A stretch of DNA of 64,000 bases from Strigamia acuminata (lineage: Eukaryota; Arthropoda; Chilopoda; Geophilomorpha; Linotaeniidae): NCBI GenBank assembly GCA_949358305.1, contig OX442314.1, positions 9,789,060 to 9,853,059 of the forward strand, written 5' to 3'. Below, piece after piece: positions 10,401-25,700 of the stretch. Position numbers and translations under genes: made by a program. Numbering within the stretch: position 1 is the stretch's first letter; each line of letters starts with the position of its first letter. The notes beneath the pieces are model-generated. The model saw only the letters and a program-made list of their open reading frames with translations, did no database searches and was not told where the DNA came from.

Positions 10401-10695
10401 CTCGCAGTTAATTGCTAAACATACATAAAATTTCATTGATTTGAGCGTAAAAACCACAAATCCCGATCGTTTTGCGGGTGTTTTATGAATTTTTCAACTT
10501 AAACAAAAAAAGTAATTATTTTTTGGGCTATTTACATCAATTTGAGGTTCAATTTGATTTTGGTCATTTTTATTCAAAAATTACATTTTTGCACCTGAAA
10601 TCAGGGGCGGGTCTACATAGGGGCTAATGGAGCTTGTACTTTGCATTACATGTTTATCTTTATTCATATTCTGTTTAAACTCTGTCCAAGAAAGA

Positions 10696-11332
10696 TTAAC
10701 CACTATTTCTATTTACGTAGGCATTAGGACGTGTTGATGATCCATAAGCACAAAATTCATTTGCCCAGGTTGTTCTCCAAGTGAAACTTTGGCAATATTT
10801 GCCTCCCTCTTTGCAGCATTTGTCATTTTTTTTTTCACAAGGTGCATTTTCTTCAAGACAAGTCCTGGAACAAAAACGATTATAATTAACACAAGATTTC
10901 TATTAGAGAAAGCAGACACAAAGTGTAATGTGAAATGTGGGTTTGATGAATTTCTAGAATTGCACCAACAGTTTGTGATCTGGATCTTAGCTCACCAATT
11001 AGTGTTAGAAATTGGTTCTCACACCGGCATTACACATGTTAGGCCTATCACAAACTGTCAGTTTACTCAACTGCCTAATAGGTGGCAGTAATTGTTTGAT
11101 AAAATGTACCTAGCTCTGTCTTGATCATCAACGTCGTTGAAATCAGTCTCAGTTTCTTCTGAAAAGAAAATTAGTCAGTTACATTGTGTGCTTGTAAGCT
11201 TAATTGGTCGAGGAAGTTGTAAAACAAGTAGGTTTTTGTTTGTTTACCTAATTCCGCCAGTGGTGTAGCCACGACGATCTGAGCAAGCACTAAGAAAGCA
11301 CACACCATCAGAAGAATAAAACACTTGGCCAT
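10696..11332 (-). CDS. Knottin precursor gene, unit 2
   Basis: Exons 11332-11248, 11158-11110 and 10864-10696. I saw no difference from the unit 1 copy in coding sequence, splice sites or flanking signals. Confidence 0.85.
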
Positions 11333-12444
11333 GATTTTTCTTATTGGGTCGCTGTAGAAAGCAAATGTATAATAGCAATTCAGACAATTGACCAATTTCT
11401 AGTTTCTTACAGGTTTTCAGGTTTGAATGATGTATTTTTCGAAATGGAGCGTGTTCGGATAAATTTCTTTTTGATTCTGTATTGCCATTCCAATGCGTTT
11501 AAGTAGGATCAGGGAGTATCACACGTGATTGAATTTAGCCACTTGGAGCAAAGCGATTGTACTTAGAAGTTGAACTGTCTGGAGCAAAATTACAAAGCTG
11601 TCGCCCATTAAAAACAGATTAGGAATTCACCAAATTATGTGTAATGAGATCTTCCTTATATAATATTAAAGAAATTTTTCAAACAGCAAAGGCAAAGTAA
11701 ATTTTAAAATTTACTTGTTAAACGATTCATAAGTTTTTGAATTATTTTGTGTTTTTGGGTTTGTGTTTGTTATTGTTGTTTTAATGTGCATTCATTATAT
11801 TAGTGGATTTGAAAAAAAAGCATAAAGCTTGGAATAATATTTCGAGTAAAATTACTCAATTTTTCTCGCATTTCATACAATTTAAATGCGAATTGTGTTT
11901 TCTCAGCTGATATCCACTAAATAAAATTAATAAAAAAATATAATCTCAGTTCCGTTGCAACTACACAGCTGCACTGGTTGAAATATGAACATTAGATCTA
12001 CTCGAAAGGTCTTGAGCGATCATCATTAAACAGTGATCAATGAGTGTGGCTCACATCAAGTGTGGCGACATCAAGAAGAAGATCTTTGGCAGCTTCTACG
12101 AATTATCGTCAGAGCTGCGTCCTGATTGCAGCCAATCAGGACAGAGGAATAAGCAAGTGTGAATAAAATATTTTGGAAATATAACTGAAATGTAAAATTT
12201 CCAAACTCGAAAGTTGTAATTCCAAATTGTACACAACATCAAATTTCCAATGACTTTCCAACACTGAATGCAACCGTTTCCAAACTACTTTTCATAGCAT
12301 GATATACCGGGTGGCCCACATAAAAGCGGCCCGACAATACACAAGAAGGGTTACGAAGGGTGACTCAAAAAAATGTATTTACGCTCAAAATTAAATATAC
12401 ATTAATCATTAGCTGAGGGCAGTGTTGTTTAATTGATGTTTCTA

Positions 12445-12665
12445 TACTCAAAACAACTCCAAGGTTGATGTATTGTTGCCTGTTCACGTCTAACTGTGTA
12501 CTGTGTTCTACTACGTGGAAAAGTAGTTCTGTACCTTTGACAATGTTGGTAATCGATCACATGTCTGGACTTTTTTTACAAATATGGTGTTATGAGCTAC
12601 TTTTTGTGCCACTACACCAGTGATACGGCTCGGGAAATACATCAACCTTGGAGTTGTTTTGAGTA
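12445..12665. mobile_element. MITE copy, unit 2
   Basis: Same insertion as in unit 1, inherited with the unit. Confidence 0.9.
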
Positions 12666-12875
12666 TAGTGCAATTTTTTCCGCTCTTTCGTTTGGTGTTT
12701 AGTTTTTGACGATCCGAGCATTGGTTTCCGAGATAGTTGCAATTTTAATCAATTATTGTCCGAATTTCCCAAGTTTGATTCTGGTGCGGATGTAAGAATA
12801 GTGGCAAGACGAACAACACCAAGTGAGAGAGATTTTTTTTTTAATAAATAAATTAAAATATTAATTATTTTCTAG

Positions 12876-13188
12876 TTCAGCGACGTGACAGCAGAAGCGC
12901 TCAAAGCGCATGGGAAAAGATTTTTTAAAAACAAAGTTTTTTTTAAAACTTTTCTTAAAATCTATACGAAAAAATCGATTGATCACAGCACAGAGACAGA
13001 AAAACTACCAACCACCAATCGATCAACATAGGCCGAGACATCAGTATGCAGTCAAGGGACACACACTTCAATTCATGTTCAGGACGAGTCGACAAACACA
13101 CACACACACACAAAAACCAAAGGGGCTTGATTCTTCAACAGACCAAGACGGACAACACCATTTCAGGATTTCGAAATTTGCAGAATAA
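12876..13188 (+). pseudogene. Paralog A, unit 2
   Basis: Same lesions as the unit 1 copy. Confidence 0.55.
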
Positions 13189-13318
13189 AAGCCAAGTGAG
13201 AGAGATTTTTTTTTTAATTGCAATAATAGATTGTACGCTCAATTACGAGTTGTTTATTTTGTAATTTACAAATAAATTTGTAGTAGAACAAAATTTCAAA
13301 CCAAAATTTGTCGTCATC

Positions 13319-14233
13319 ATGGAACAATCACAATCCGATGAATCACATATAATTTCCATTTTTTTTAAATTAGCATTTTGGCCTTTTTGGTCCTTGAAGG
13401 ATTTAATTTGGTAATATAATTTTTTTTTAAAAAACTCAAAATTTTTTTTAAAACTTTTTTTTTAAATTGATAGGAGAAAACCAACGACCACAGACAAATG
13501 TGAATTAATTCAACCTACAGTGTACTCCCAAGAAACCAGAATGTCAAACCGAGTCCACGATAACGACTCGTCCACGAGGGGAAATCGAACGGGCAGGGAC
13601 GGCGACCAACGCCGACCCGACCCCACGAGCACCTCAAACCGATCTTCCCAGAGCTGTCATCCTCGCTCACAAAAGAAAAAGGATTTCTTAACCAATCCCA
13701 AGCCGCATGTCCACGAGCGGACGACAAGGAACAACAGAAAGGAAGCAGCAAGCAGAACTAACTCGCCATTAAGTGACCCCGAGTCTGAATTTGAGAATAA
13801 TAAGCACAAGCCAAAGAAAAAAGCTCGAGACAGAGACGCAACGCTCCTTTCACGTCCAAGTTACACCGAAGTAACGAGCGAGGTCGGCCACTTGACCAAG
13901 CTGTTAACGAAAGCGTCAGACGGTAGGACTGCACAGGAAGAGAATGTAACAAAAATAGTCTTTTCTTTTTCGGGAAGAATAAACTGCGACCAAAACAAAA
14001 ATAAAACACTAGACGATGTACGAGTTTCTACACTGACTCCACTACCAACCATGAATATTTGTGATGAACATGGACAAACAAATAAGGCAGGGCAAGCAAT
14101 ATTAGAACCAATGGAAAAAATTAGACAATTTGATGAAGGAAACAGTGCGAGAAATACAAACACCAGCCAAGCACGTCGACGTACGAACATCTCGAACACT
14201 GACACTTATTCAACCAGGTCTAGTTGGTTTTGA
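13319..14233 (+). CDS. Paralog B, unit 2
   Basis: Exons 13319-13410 and 13474-14233. No coding difference from unit 1 seen. Confidence 0.55.
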
Positions 14234-14728
14234 GTCAAGTCATCATCAATTATATTGTATTGATTATCTTCATTAATTTTTCTAATTTTTCATTGCTTTT
14301 TCTAATTTTTCATTGAATTTTCTAATTTTTCATTGCTTTTTCTAATTTTTCATTAATTTTTCTAATTTTTCATTGATTTTTCCGATGTTTCAGTGATTTT
14401 TCTTAGAAAGAAAATTACATTCCGGATGGTTGGACAATAATAGTTACTCTCGGTTGGCTGATGCTCATAGGGCAAAACTAACACGAAAATATGTTGAAAG
14501 GTTTATTGCTTATTTTGAGTTATTTAATTTAGTTTTTTAGTGTTTCTATAAACAAAGCGATTTTAGGTTTATTTTCACATTATTTGCTTGCATTGATTTT
14601 TGTCACCATTTTTCACTGTATTTTTTGTGCAGTAAATTTGAGGTTGAAGAATTTTTATCCATGTATCCGGATCCTGACGTGTGTAATATTTTTAGTTTAT
14701 AAAATTTCAAACTATTAAAATTTCGAAA

Positions 14729-15081
14729 ATGGATCAATCAGAGGAGAGAGATATTTTTTCAATTGTTTTTAGATTAGTCTTCTGGTTTATTTTGTGTTTG
14801 AAAGAGTTAATTTGGTAATATAAATTTTTTTTAAAAACTTAAGGTTTTTTTTAAAACACTTTTTTAAAATTTATAGGAAAAAGCCGGTTGATGACAGCAC
14901 AGAGACAGAGAAATTACCAACCAACGATCAAACATGGGTAGAGCCTGTAGCAGTATACAGTCAGGGAACTCGCATGTCAATTCAAATTCAAGACGGGTTT
15001 ACAAACACGGATAGAAAAAAACCATATCACAAATACAACGACCAACAAAAGAAAGTAAAAGAAACCAATTTGCAGATGTAA
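14729..15081 (+). CDS. Paralog C, unit 2
   Basis: Exons 14729-14814 and 14877-15081, same as unit 1. Confidence 0.5.
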
Positions 15082-18000
15082 GCGCTGAAGCCCTCCATGC
15101 TCAGGAAAAAAGATTGGAAAACCAAGCGGATCGGCAACCTAAAAATCGAAACCCATGGAATAAAAAAAGATAAAATCCTTTAATGACTGGTTTTCACTGG
15201 CAATTAAATTCTTTATTTGCATCCACAAGTATATTTGTATTTCATATTTTTGATTTATTTATCTTTTAAATTTGATAATTTTAAATTTAATAAATTTGAT
15301 AATTTAAATTTCCCGGTATCCCACACGGCCAGTCCAGCATTGGGGTTTTGTATCAGATAGGCAATATTAGAACAAGTTATTAATATTGAACAAGAAATAT
15401 GAATACAAATAGAAAGTCAAACGGAAGGTTAGCCCAAGAGGTTTTAAAGGAATGAAAATTATTGAAAGATTCTTTTTTTTCTGTCCATATATCGGGGGAA
15501 TTGCTTTTTACCGTTAAAAGATTTTACAATTGGTACAAACACATGTCCCTAAACGGAATCATGTAGTTTTTTAACTTCATAAAACACTGCGATTGGCTGA
15601 AGTTATTACAAACAATATGAAGAAGTTAAAATTAAGAAATAATTTAACTTTATTGCAGTTGTCAAAGATGCCAGCTATTCTATGGCAACCCAACACAAGC
15701 AATCAGGAGAAATTGTGGAAATTGTTAAGAGAAAGAGATAAAAGGATTCCAATAAGAGATAATAAAGAGTTGGATATTAATCAAACTCAACACACAAGAA
15801 ACGAAAACAACTTTCCAATAGCAAAAAAATTTCTTGCATGTGTTAATCTTTGAAGATTTTTGCAACTCTGGGAGAAAGTCATTTTGAAAAAAGTGAAAGC
15901 TTCTCAAAGGTTTGCAAATATTTTAGTTTAACACTAGAACGGCTAGACTGGTTAAAATAGAATGCCCGGCACAGCTGTAGCAATAAACCTAATGGGTTTC
16001 TAATAGTGTTTTTGATGCTTTACATCATAAATCAGCAAACGTGGCATTTTTCTTTAAGAAAAATAGAAAAAGCATGCATGTTATTACGTGCACAATACGT
16101 TTTGGCGTCAAGAAAAAGGTCATCCAGAAAAAGGTGATTCCAATTATTAGAGCAAGAACCTTAAAGAAAATTTTAAGAAAGGAAATAAGACGGTTAGGTT
16201 TCAGATTTGGCAAATTTGGCAAATAAGGATCATCAAACTCCTCATTACTTAAACGAGAGGAGGATGAAAGCATCAAGCAGAAGCAACTGGATATACTATC
16301 TCAAATCAATAGAGAAATTGATGATAAATAAAAATTCATGACAAATTAGTAAATGCTACACTATGTGCAGGCTTACAATACCAGCATTATGCCAACCAGA
16401 GCTCTTTTAACTCTGCAAATTTCTAGCTGTCATTTGCTTGGCAATAGATGCATTATAAAACAAAGTTACCGGTATGTCAAGTCCAGTGAGATTAATTGAT
16501 GATACCATAATGCAAGTTATTACTTTGCAATTGCTTTTGTATCAGAAAGGCAATAGTAGAACAAGTTATTAATATTGAACAAGAAATATAAATACAAACA
16601 GAAAGACAGTCGGAAGGTTAGCCCAAGAAGTTTTAAAGGAATGAAGATTGTGGAAAGATTGTTTTTTTCCGTCTACGTATTTTACAATTGGCACAAACAT
16701 AAGAGACTGCTATTGCCTGAAATTATCACAAACAATATGAAGAAGTTGAAATTAAGAAATAATTTAACTTCATTGCAGTTGCCAAAGATGCTAGCTATTC
16801 TATGGCAACCCAACACAAGCACAGTCAGGAAAAGTTGTGGAAATAGTCAAGAGAAAGAGATAAAAGGATTCCAATAAGACAATAAAAAATTGGATGTTAG
16901 CCAAACTCAACACAGGAAACGAAAACAACTTTCCTCCATGCTGTTTTCCAACAGCAAAAAAACTTTCTTGCATTTCGTGCAAATCGTGATATTTCGCCAT
17001 AATGTAGCATGGGATACTTCAAACCCAGACTGGAACGCCATCATTTGGATGAACTAAGTTTTTAACAAATGATATTAAATTCTGTTCAAAAAATATATAT
17101 TTGGTTCTGCTGCATAAGAGTTTCATTCCAATTCGAATCAAGATTAGGCTTAAAATGGAATCAAATCAAACAAAACAATTTTTTTTTCAAACCAAACTTT
17201 GAAAAACCACCAAAAAGCTCCAAAATGCACATCAAATAATATTCTTGCCAAATAAATACTCAACCGCCACGTAACTGAAGAAATACAGAAGTAAATACAT
17301 TTTGAACTAGGCCTATAGCAGGCCTAAAATGGCACCAAACAATAGCAAAGGAACATATGTTAGAAAATAATAAATGGATCATTTTACAAACTTACTGAGA
17401 AATTTGCGGAAATATTATGTTAATCTCATGTTTACGAAACCAATCAACCTTTTGGAAATCAAACCCGAATTAAATACCGTGAAAAACGAACGAACACAGA
17501 ATGTCGAACAGCAAAATATTGCTATTCACCTCACCTCATGCTGATCGAGACGAAATTGCGTGACAGATTATTGTTTAGCTTCTCGTATTGTCACAGTCCA
17601 TGGACTGTGGTATTGTTGATAGCATCGTCATAAAATCTCATTAAAACGACCAAAACAATTTTAATTTAAGTTTTTCAATTTTTCAATTTTATTTTAAGTT
17701 TTCCAATTTAAATTTTACAAAATAAAAATTAAAACTTCGAATTCAAATTTCATTTTTGTGGTGGCGGTTCAGGGTCACCAATCTGTGAATTAAATTTTAA
17801 TTTGTAGATGGCGCATCAGGGCCATCATAGTCGTCTGCCCATGCGCAGAAAAGAAAACAATCCGACGACTACGGAGATTTGTTGGGGCCATCGTATCTTT
17901 TTCCTGCATCGTGGAGACCTCAAAAAGCACGTTGAGTTTGTTTCTTGCTGAACTTTAAAATGTCATCAGGTTCGGTTCATTGTCCATTACCAAGGTAGGA

Positions 18001-18336
18001 AATTGTTATGATCAGTTTGAATACGTTGCATTCAATTTGATCTCGCAGTTAATTGCTAAACATACATAAAATTTCATTGATTTGAGCGTAAAAACCACAA
18101 ATCCCGATCGTTTTGCGGGTGTTTTATGAATTTTTCAACTTAAACAAAAAAAGTAATTATTTTTTGGGCTATTTACATCAATTTGAGGTTCAATTTGATT
18201 TTGGTCATTTTTATTCAAAAATTACATTTTTGCACCTGAAATCAGGGGCGGGTCTACATAGGGGCTAATGGAGCTTGTACTTTGCATTACATGTTTATCT
18301 TTATTCATATTCTGTTTAAACTCTGTCCAAGAAAGA

Positions 18337-18973
18337 TTAACCACTATTTCTATTTACGTAGGCATTAGGACGTGTTGATGATCCATAAGCACAAAATTCA
18401 TTTGCCCAGGTTGTTCTCCAAGTGAAACTTTGGCAATATTTGCCTCCCTCTTTGCAGCATTTGTCATTTTTTTTTTCACAAGGTGCATTTTCTTCAAGAC
18501 AAGTCCTGGAACAAAAACGATTATAATTAACACAAGATTTCTATTAGAGAAAGCAGACACAAAGTGTAATGTGAAATGTGGGTTTGATGAATTTCTAGAA
18601 TTGCACCAACAGTTTGTGATCTGGATCTTAGCTCACCAATTAGTGTTAGAAATTGGTTCTCACACCGGCATTACACATGTTAGGCCTATCACAAACTGTC
18701 AGTTTACTCAACTGCCTAATAGGTGGCAGTAATTGTTTGATAAAATGTACCTAGCTCTGTCTTGATCATCAACGTCGTTGAAATCAGTCTCAGTTTCTTC
18801 TGAAAAGAAAATTAGTCAGTTACATTGTGTGCTTGTAAGCTTAATTGGTCGAGGAAGTTGTAAAACAAGTAGGTTTTTGTTTGTTTACCTAATTCCGCCA
18901 GTGGTGTAGCCACGACGATCTGAGCAAGCACTAAGAAAGCACACACCATCAGAAGAATAAAACACTTGGCCAT
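18337..18973 (-). CDS. Knottin precursor gene, unit 3
   Basis: Exons 18973-18889, 18799-18751 and 18505-18337, the same gene structure as in unit 1 with no coding change seen. Confidence 0.85.
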
Positions 18974-20085
18974 GATTTTTCTTATTGGGTCGCTGTAGAA
19001 AGCAAATGTATAATAGCAATTCAGACAATTGACCAATTTCTAGTTTCTTACAGGTTTTCAGGTTTGAATGATGTATTTTTCGAAATGGAGCGTGTTCGGA
19101 TAAATTTCTTTTTGATTCTGTATTGCCATTCCAATGCGTTTAAGTAGGATCAGGGAGTATCACACGTGATTGAATTTAGCCACTTGGAGCAAAGCGATTG
19201 TACTTAGAAGTTGAACTGTCTGGAGCAAAATTACAAAGCTGTCGCCCATTAAAAACAGATTAGGAATTCACCAAATTATGTGTAATGAGATCTTCCTTAT
19301 ATAATATTAAAGAAATTTTTCAAACAGCAAAGGCAGAGTAAATTTTAAAATTTACTTGTTAAACGATTCATAAGTTTTTGAATTATTTTGTGTTTTTGGG
19401 TTTGTGTTTGTTATTGTTGTTTTAATGTGCATTCATTATATTAGTGGATTTGAAAAAAAAGCATAAAGCTTGGAATAATATTTCGAGTAAAATTACTCAA
19501 TTTTTCTCGCATTTCATACAATTTAAATGCGAATTGTGTTTTCTCAGCTGATATCCACTAAATAAAATTAATAAAAAAATATAATCTCAGTTCCGTTGCA
19601 ACTACACAGCTGCACTGGTTGAAATATGAACATTAGATCTACTCGAAAGGTCTTGAGCGATCATCATTAAACAGTGATCAATGAGTGTGGCTCACATCAA
19701 GTGTGGCAACATCAAGAAGAAGATCTTTGGCAGCTTCTACGAATTATCGTCAGAGCTGCGTCCTGATTGCAGCCAATCAGGACAGAGGAATAAGCAAGTG
19801 TGAATAAAATATTTTGGAAATATAACTGAAATGTAAAATTTCCAAACTCGAAAGTTGTAATTCCAAATTGTACACAACATCAAATTTCCAATGACTTTCC
19901 AACACTGAATGCAACCGTTTCCAAACTACTTTTCATAGCATGATATACCGGGTGGCCCACATAAAAGCGGCCCGACAATACACAAGAAGGGTTACGAAGG
20001 GTGACTCAAAAAAATGTATTTACGCTCAAAATTAAATATACATTAATCATTAGCTGAGGGCAGTGTTGTTTAATTGATGTTTCTA

Positions 20086-20306
20086 TACTCAAAACAACTC
20101 CAAGGTTGATGTATTGTTGCCTGTTCACGTCTAACTGTGTACTGTGTTCTACTACGTGGAAAAGTAGTTCTGTACCTTTGACAATGTTGGTAATCGATCA
20201 CATGTCTGGACTTTTTTTACAAATATGGTGTTATGAGCTACTTTTTGTGCCACTACACCAGTGATACGGCTCGGGAAATACATCAACCTTGGAGTTGTTT
20301 TGAGTA
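20086..20306. mobile_element. MITE copy, unit 3
   Basis: Same insertion as in unit 1, inherited with the unit. Confidence 0.9.
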
Positions 20307-20516
20307 TAGTGCAATTTTTTCCGCTCTTTCGTTTGGTGTTTAGTTTTTGACGATCCGAGCATTGGTTTCCGAGATAGTTGCAATTTTAATCAATTATTGT
20401 CCGAATTTCCCAAGTTTGATTCTGGTGCGGATGTAAGAATAGTGGCAAGACGAACAACACCAAGTGAGAGAGATTTTTTTTTTAATAAATAAATTAAAAT
20501 ATTAATTATTTTCTAG

Positions 20517-20829
20517 TTCAGCGACGTGACAGCAGAAGCGCTCAAAGCGCATGGGAAAAGATTTTTTAAAAACAAAGTTTTTTTTAAAACTTTTCTTAAA
20601 ATCTATACGAAAAAATCGATTGATCACAGCACAGAGACAGAAAAACTACCAACCACCAATCGATCAACATAGGCCGAGACATCAGTATGCAGTCAAGGGA
20701 CACACACTTCAATTCATGTTCAGGACGAGTCGACAAACACACACACACACACAAAAACCAAAGGGGCTTGATTCTTCAACAGACCAAGACGGACAACACC
20801 ATTTCAGGATTTCGAAATTTGCAGAATAA
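20517..20829 (+). pseudogene. Paralog A, unit 3
   Basis: Same lesions as the unit 1 copy. Confidence 0.55.
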
Positions 20830-20959
20830 AAGCCAAGTGAGAGAGATTTTTTTTTTAATTGCAATAATAGATTGTACGCTCAATTACGAGTTGTTTATTT
20901 TGTAATTTACAAATAAATTTGTAGTAGAACAAAATTTCAAACCAAAATTTGTCGTCATC

Positions 20960-21874
20960 ATGGAACAATCACAATCCGATGAATCACATATAATTTCCAT
21001 TTTTTTTAAATTAGCATTTTGGCCTTTTTGGTCCTTGAAGGATTTAATTTGGTAATATAATTTTTTTTTAAAAAACTCAAAATTTTTTTTAAAACTTTTT
21101 TTTTAAATTGATAGGAGAAAACCAACGACCACAGACAAATGTGAATTAATTCAACCTACAGTGTACTCCCAAGAAACCAGAATGTCAAACCGAGTCCACG
21201 ATAACGACTCGTCCACGAGGGGAAATCGAACGGGCAGGGACGGCGACCAACGCCGACCCGACCCCACGAGCACCTCAAACCGATCTTCCCAGAGCTGTCA
21301 TCCTCGCTCACAAAAGAAAAAGGATTTCTTAACCAATCCCAAGCCGCATGTCCACGAGCGGACGACAAGGAACAACAGAAAGGAAGCAGCAAGCAGAACT
21401 AACTCGCCATTAAGTGACCCCGAGTCTGAATTTGAGAATAATAAGCACAAGCCAAAGAAAAAAGCTCGAGACAGAGACGCAACGCTCCTTTCACGTCCAA
21501 GTTACACCGAAGTAACGAGCGAGGTCGGCCACTTGACCAAGCTGTTAACGAAAGCGTCAGACGGTAGGACTGCACAGGAAGAGAATGTAACAAAAATAGT
21601 CTTTTCTTTTTCGGGAAGAATAAACTGCGACCAAAACAAAAATAAAACACTAGACGATGTACGAGTTTCTACACTGACTCCACTACCAACCATGAATATT
21701 TGTGATGAACATGGACAAACAAATAAGGCAGGGCAAGCAATATTAGAACCAATGGAAAAAATTAGACAATTTGATGAAGGAAACAGTGCGAGAAATACAA
21801 ACACCAGCCAAGCACGTCGACGTACGAACATCTCGAACACTGACACTTATTCAACCAGGTCTAGTTGGTTTTGA
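20960..21874 (+). CDS. Paralog B, unit 3
   Basis: Exons 20960-21051 and 21115-21874. No coding difference from unit 1 seen. Confidence 0.55.
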
Positions 21875-22369
21875 GTCAAGTCATCATCAATTATATTGTA
21901 TTGATTATCTTCATTAATTTTTCTAATTTTTCATTGCTTTTTCTAATTTTTCATTGAATTTTCTAATTTTTCATTGCTTTTTCTAATTTTTCATTAATTT
22001 TTCTAATTTTTCATTGATTTTTCCGATGTTTCAGTGATTTTTCTTAGAAAGAAAATTACATTCCGGATGGTTGGACAATAATAGTTACTCTCGGTTGGCT
22101 GATGCTCATAGGGCAAAACTAACACGAAAATATGTTGAAAGGTTTATTGCTTATTTTGAGTTATTTAATTTAGTTTTTTAGTGTTTCTATAAACAAAGCG
22201 ATTTTAGGTTTATTTTCACATTATTTGCTTGCATTGATTTTTGTCACCATTTTTCACTGTATTTTTTGTGCAGTAAATTTGAGGTTGAAGAATTTTTATC
22301 CATGTATCCGGATCCTGACGTGTGTAATATTTTTAGTTTATAAAATTTCAAACTATTAAAATTTCGAAA

Positions 22370-22722
22370 ATGGATCAATCAGAGGAGAGAGATATTTTTT
22401 CAATTGTTTTTAGATTAGTCTTCTGGTTTATTTTGTGTTTGAAAGAGTTAATTTGGTAATATAAATTTTTTTTAAAAACTTAAGGTTTTTTTTAAAACAC
22501 TTTTTTAAAATTTATAGGAAAAAGCCGGTTGATGACAGCACAGAGACAGAGAAATTACCAACCAACGATCAAACATGGGTAGAGCCTGTAGCAGTATACA
22601 GTCAGGGAACTCGCATGTCAATTCAAATTCAAGACGGGTTTACAAACACGGATAGAAAAAAACCATATCACAAATACAACGACCAACAAAAGAAAGTAAA
22701 AGAAACCAATTTGCAGATGTAA
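22370..22722 (+). CDS. Paralog C, unit 3
   Basis: Exons 22370-22455 and 22518-22722, same as unit 1. Confidence 0.5.
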
Positions 22723-25700
22723 GCGCTGAAGCCCTCCATGCTCAGGAAAAAAGATTGGAAAACCAAGCGGATCGGCAACCTAAAAATCGAAACCCATGGA
22801 ATAAAAAAAGATAAAATCCTTTAATGACTGGTTTTCACTGGCAATTAAATTCTTTATTTGCATCCACAAGTATATTTGTATTTCATATTTTTGATTTATT
22901 TATCTTTTAAATTTGATAATTTTAAATTTAATAAATTTGATAATTTAAATTTCCCGGTATCCCACACGGCCAGTCCAGCATTGGGGTTTTGTATCAGATA
23001 GGCAATATTAGAACAAGTTATTAATATTGAACAAGAAATATGAATACAAATAGAAAGTCAAACGGAAGGTTAGCCCAAGAGGTTTTAAAGGAATGAAAAT
23101 TATTGAAAGATTCTTTTTTTTCTGTCCATATATCGGGGGAATTGCTTTTTACCGTTAAAAGATTTTACAATTGGTACAAACACATGTCCCTAAACGGAAT
23201 CATGTAGTTTTTTAACTTCATAAAACACTGCGATTGGCTGAAGTTATTACAAACAATATGAAGAAGTTAAAATTAAGAAATAATTTAACTTTATTGCAGT
23301 TGTCAAAGATGCCAGCTATTCTATGGCAACCCAACACAAGCAATCAGGAGAAATTGTGGAAATTGTTAAGAGAAAGAGATAAAAGGATTCCAATAAGAGA
23401 TAATAAAGAGTTGGATATTAATCAAACTCAACACACAAGAAACGAAAACAACTTTCCAATAGCAAAAAAATTTCTTGCATGTGTTAATCTTTGAAGATTT
23501 TTGCAACTCTGGGAGAAAGTCATTTTGAAAAAAGTGAAAGCTTCTCAAAGGTTTGCAAATATTTTAGTTTAACACTAGAACGGCTAGACTGGTTAAAATA
23601 GAATGCCCGGCACAGCTGTAGCAATAAACCTAATGGGTTTCTAATAGTGTTTTTGATGCTTTACATCATAAATCAGCAAACGTGGCATTTTTCTTTAAGA
23701 AAAATAGAAAAAGCATGCATGTTATTACGTGCACAATACGTTTTGGCGTCAAGAAAAAGGTCATCCAGAAAAAGGTGATTCCAATTATTAGAGCAAGAAC
23801 CTTAAAGAAAATTTTAAGAAAGGAAATAAGACGGTTAGGTTTCAGATTTGGCAAATTTGGCAAATAAGGATCATCAAACTCCTCATTACTTAAACGAGAG
23901 GAGGATGAAAGCATCAAGCAGAAGCAACTGGATATACTATCTCAAATCAATAGAGAAATTGATGATAAATAAAAATTCATGACAAATTAGTAAATGCTAC
24001 ACTATGTGCAGGCTTACAATACCAGCATTATGCCAACCAGAGCTCTTTTAACTCTGCAAATTTCTAGCTGTCATTTGCTTGGCAATAGATGCATTATAAA
24101 ACAAAGTTACCGGTATGTCAAGTCCAGTGAGATTAATTGATGATACCATAATGCAAGTTATTACTTTGCAATTGCTTTTGTATCAGAAAGGCAATAGTAG
24201 AACAAGTTATTAATATTGAACAAGAAATATAAATACAAACAGAAAGACAGTCGGAAGGTTAGCCCAAGAAGTTTTAAAGGAATGAAGATTGTGGAAAGAT
24301 TGTTTTTTTCCGTCTACGTATTTTACAATTGGCACAAACATAAGAGACTGCTATTGCCTGAAATTATCACAAACAATATGAAGAAGTTGAAATTAAGAAA
24401 TAATTTAACTTCATTGCAGTTGCCAAAGATGCTAGCTATTCTATGGCAACCCAACACAAGCACAGTCAGGAAAAGTTGTGGAAATAGTCAAGAGAAAGAG
24501 ATAAAAGGATTCCAATAAGACAATAAAAAATTGGATGTTAGCCAAACTCAACACAGGAAACGAAAACAACTTTCCTCCATGCTGTTTTCCAACAGCAAAA
24601 AAACTTTCTTGCATTTCGTGCAAATCGTGATATTTCGCCATAATGTAGCATGGGATACTTCAAACCCAGACTGGAACGCCATCATTTGGATGAACTAAGT
24701 TTTTAACAAATGATATTAAATTCTGTTCAAAAAATATATATTTGGTTCTGCTGCATAAGAGTTTCATTCCAATTCGAATCAAGATTAGGCTTAAAATGGA
24801 ATCAAATCAAACAAAACAATTTTTTTTTCAAACCAAACTTTGAAAAACCACCAAAAAGCTCCAAAATGCACATCAAATAATATTCTTGCCAAATAAATAC
24901 TCAACCGCCACGTAACTGAAGAAATACAGAAGTAAATACATTTTGAACTAGGCCTATAGCAGGCCTAAAATGGCACCAAACAATAGCAAAGGAACATATG
25001 TTAGAAAATAATAAATGGATCATTTTACAAACTTACTGAGAAATTTGCGGAAATATTATGTTAATCTCATGTTTACGAAACCAATCAACCTTTTGGAAAT
25101 CAAACCCGAATTAAATACCGTGAAAAACGAACGAACACAGAATGTCGAACAGCAAAATATTGCTATTCACCTCACCTCATGCTGATCGAGACGAAATTGC
25201 GTGACAGATTATTGTTTAGCTTCTCGTATTGTCACAGTCCATGGACTGTGGTATTGTTGATAGCATCGTCATAAAATCTCATTAAAACGACCAAAACAAT
25301 TTTAATTTAAGTTTTTCAATTTTTCAATTTTATTTTAAGTTTTCCAATTTAAATTTTACAAAATAAAAATTAAAACTTCGAATTCAAATTTCATTTTTGT
25401 GGTGGCGGTTCAGGGTCACCAATCTGTGAATTAAATTTTAATTTGTAGATGGCGCATCAGGGCCATCATAGTCGTCTGCCCATGCGCAGAAAAGAAAACA
25501 ATCCGACGACTACGGAGATTTGTTGGGGCCATCGTATCTTTTTCCTGCATCGTGGAGACCTCAAAAAGCACGTTGAGTTTGTTTCTTGCTGAACTTTAAA
25601 ATGTCATCAGGTTCGGTTCATTGTCCATTACCAAGGTAGGAAATTGTTATGATCAGTTTGAATACGTTGCATTCAATTTGATCTCGCAGTTAATTGCTAA

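Larger units (their letters stand above)
7642..15282. repeat. Array unit 2
   Basis: Same as unit 1 apart from two substitutions that I noticed: an AAAGC-to-AACGC change near 8428 and GCAGAG to GCAAAG near 11693. Confidence 0.95.
15283..22923. repeat. Array unit 3
   Basis: Same as unit 1 except GGCGAC to GGCAAC near 19708. This changes residue 10 of the 40-codon ORF from Asp to Asn, and the change is shared with units 4 and 5. Confidence 0.95.
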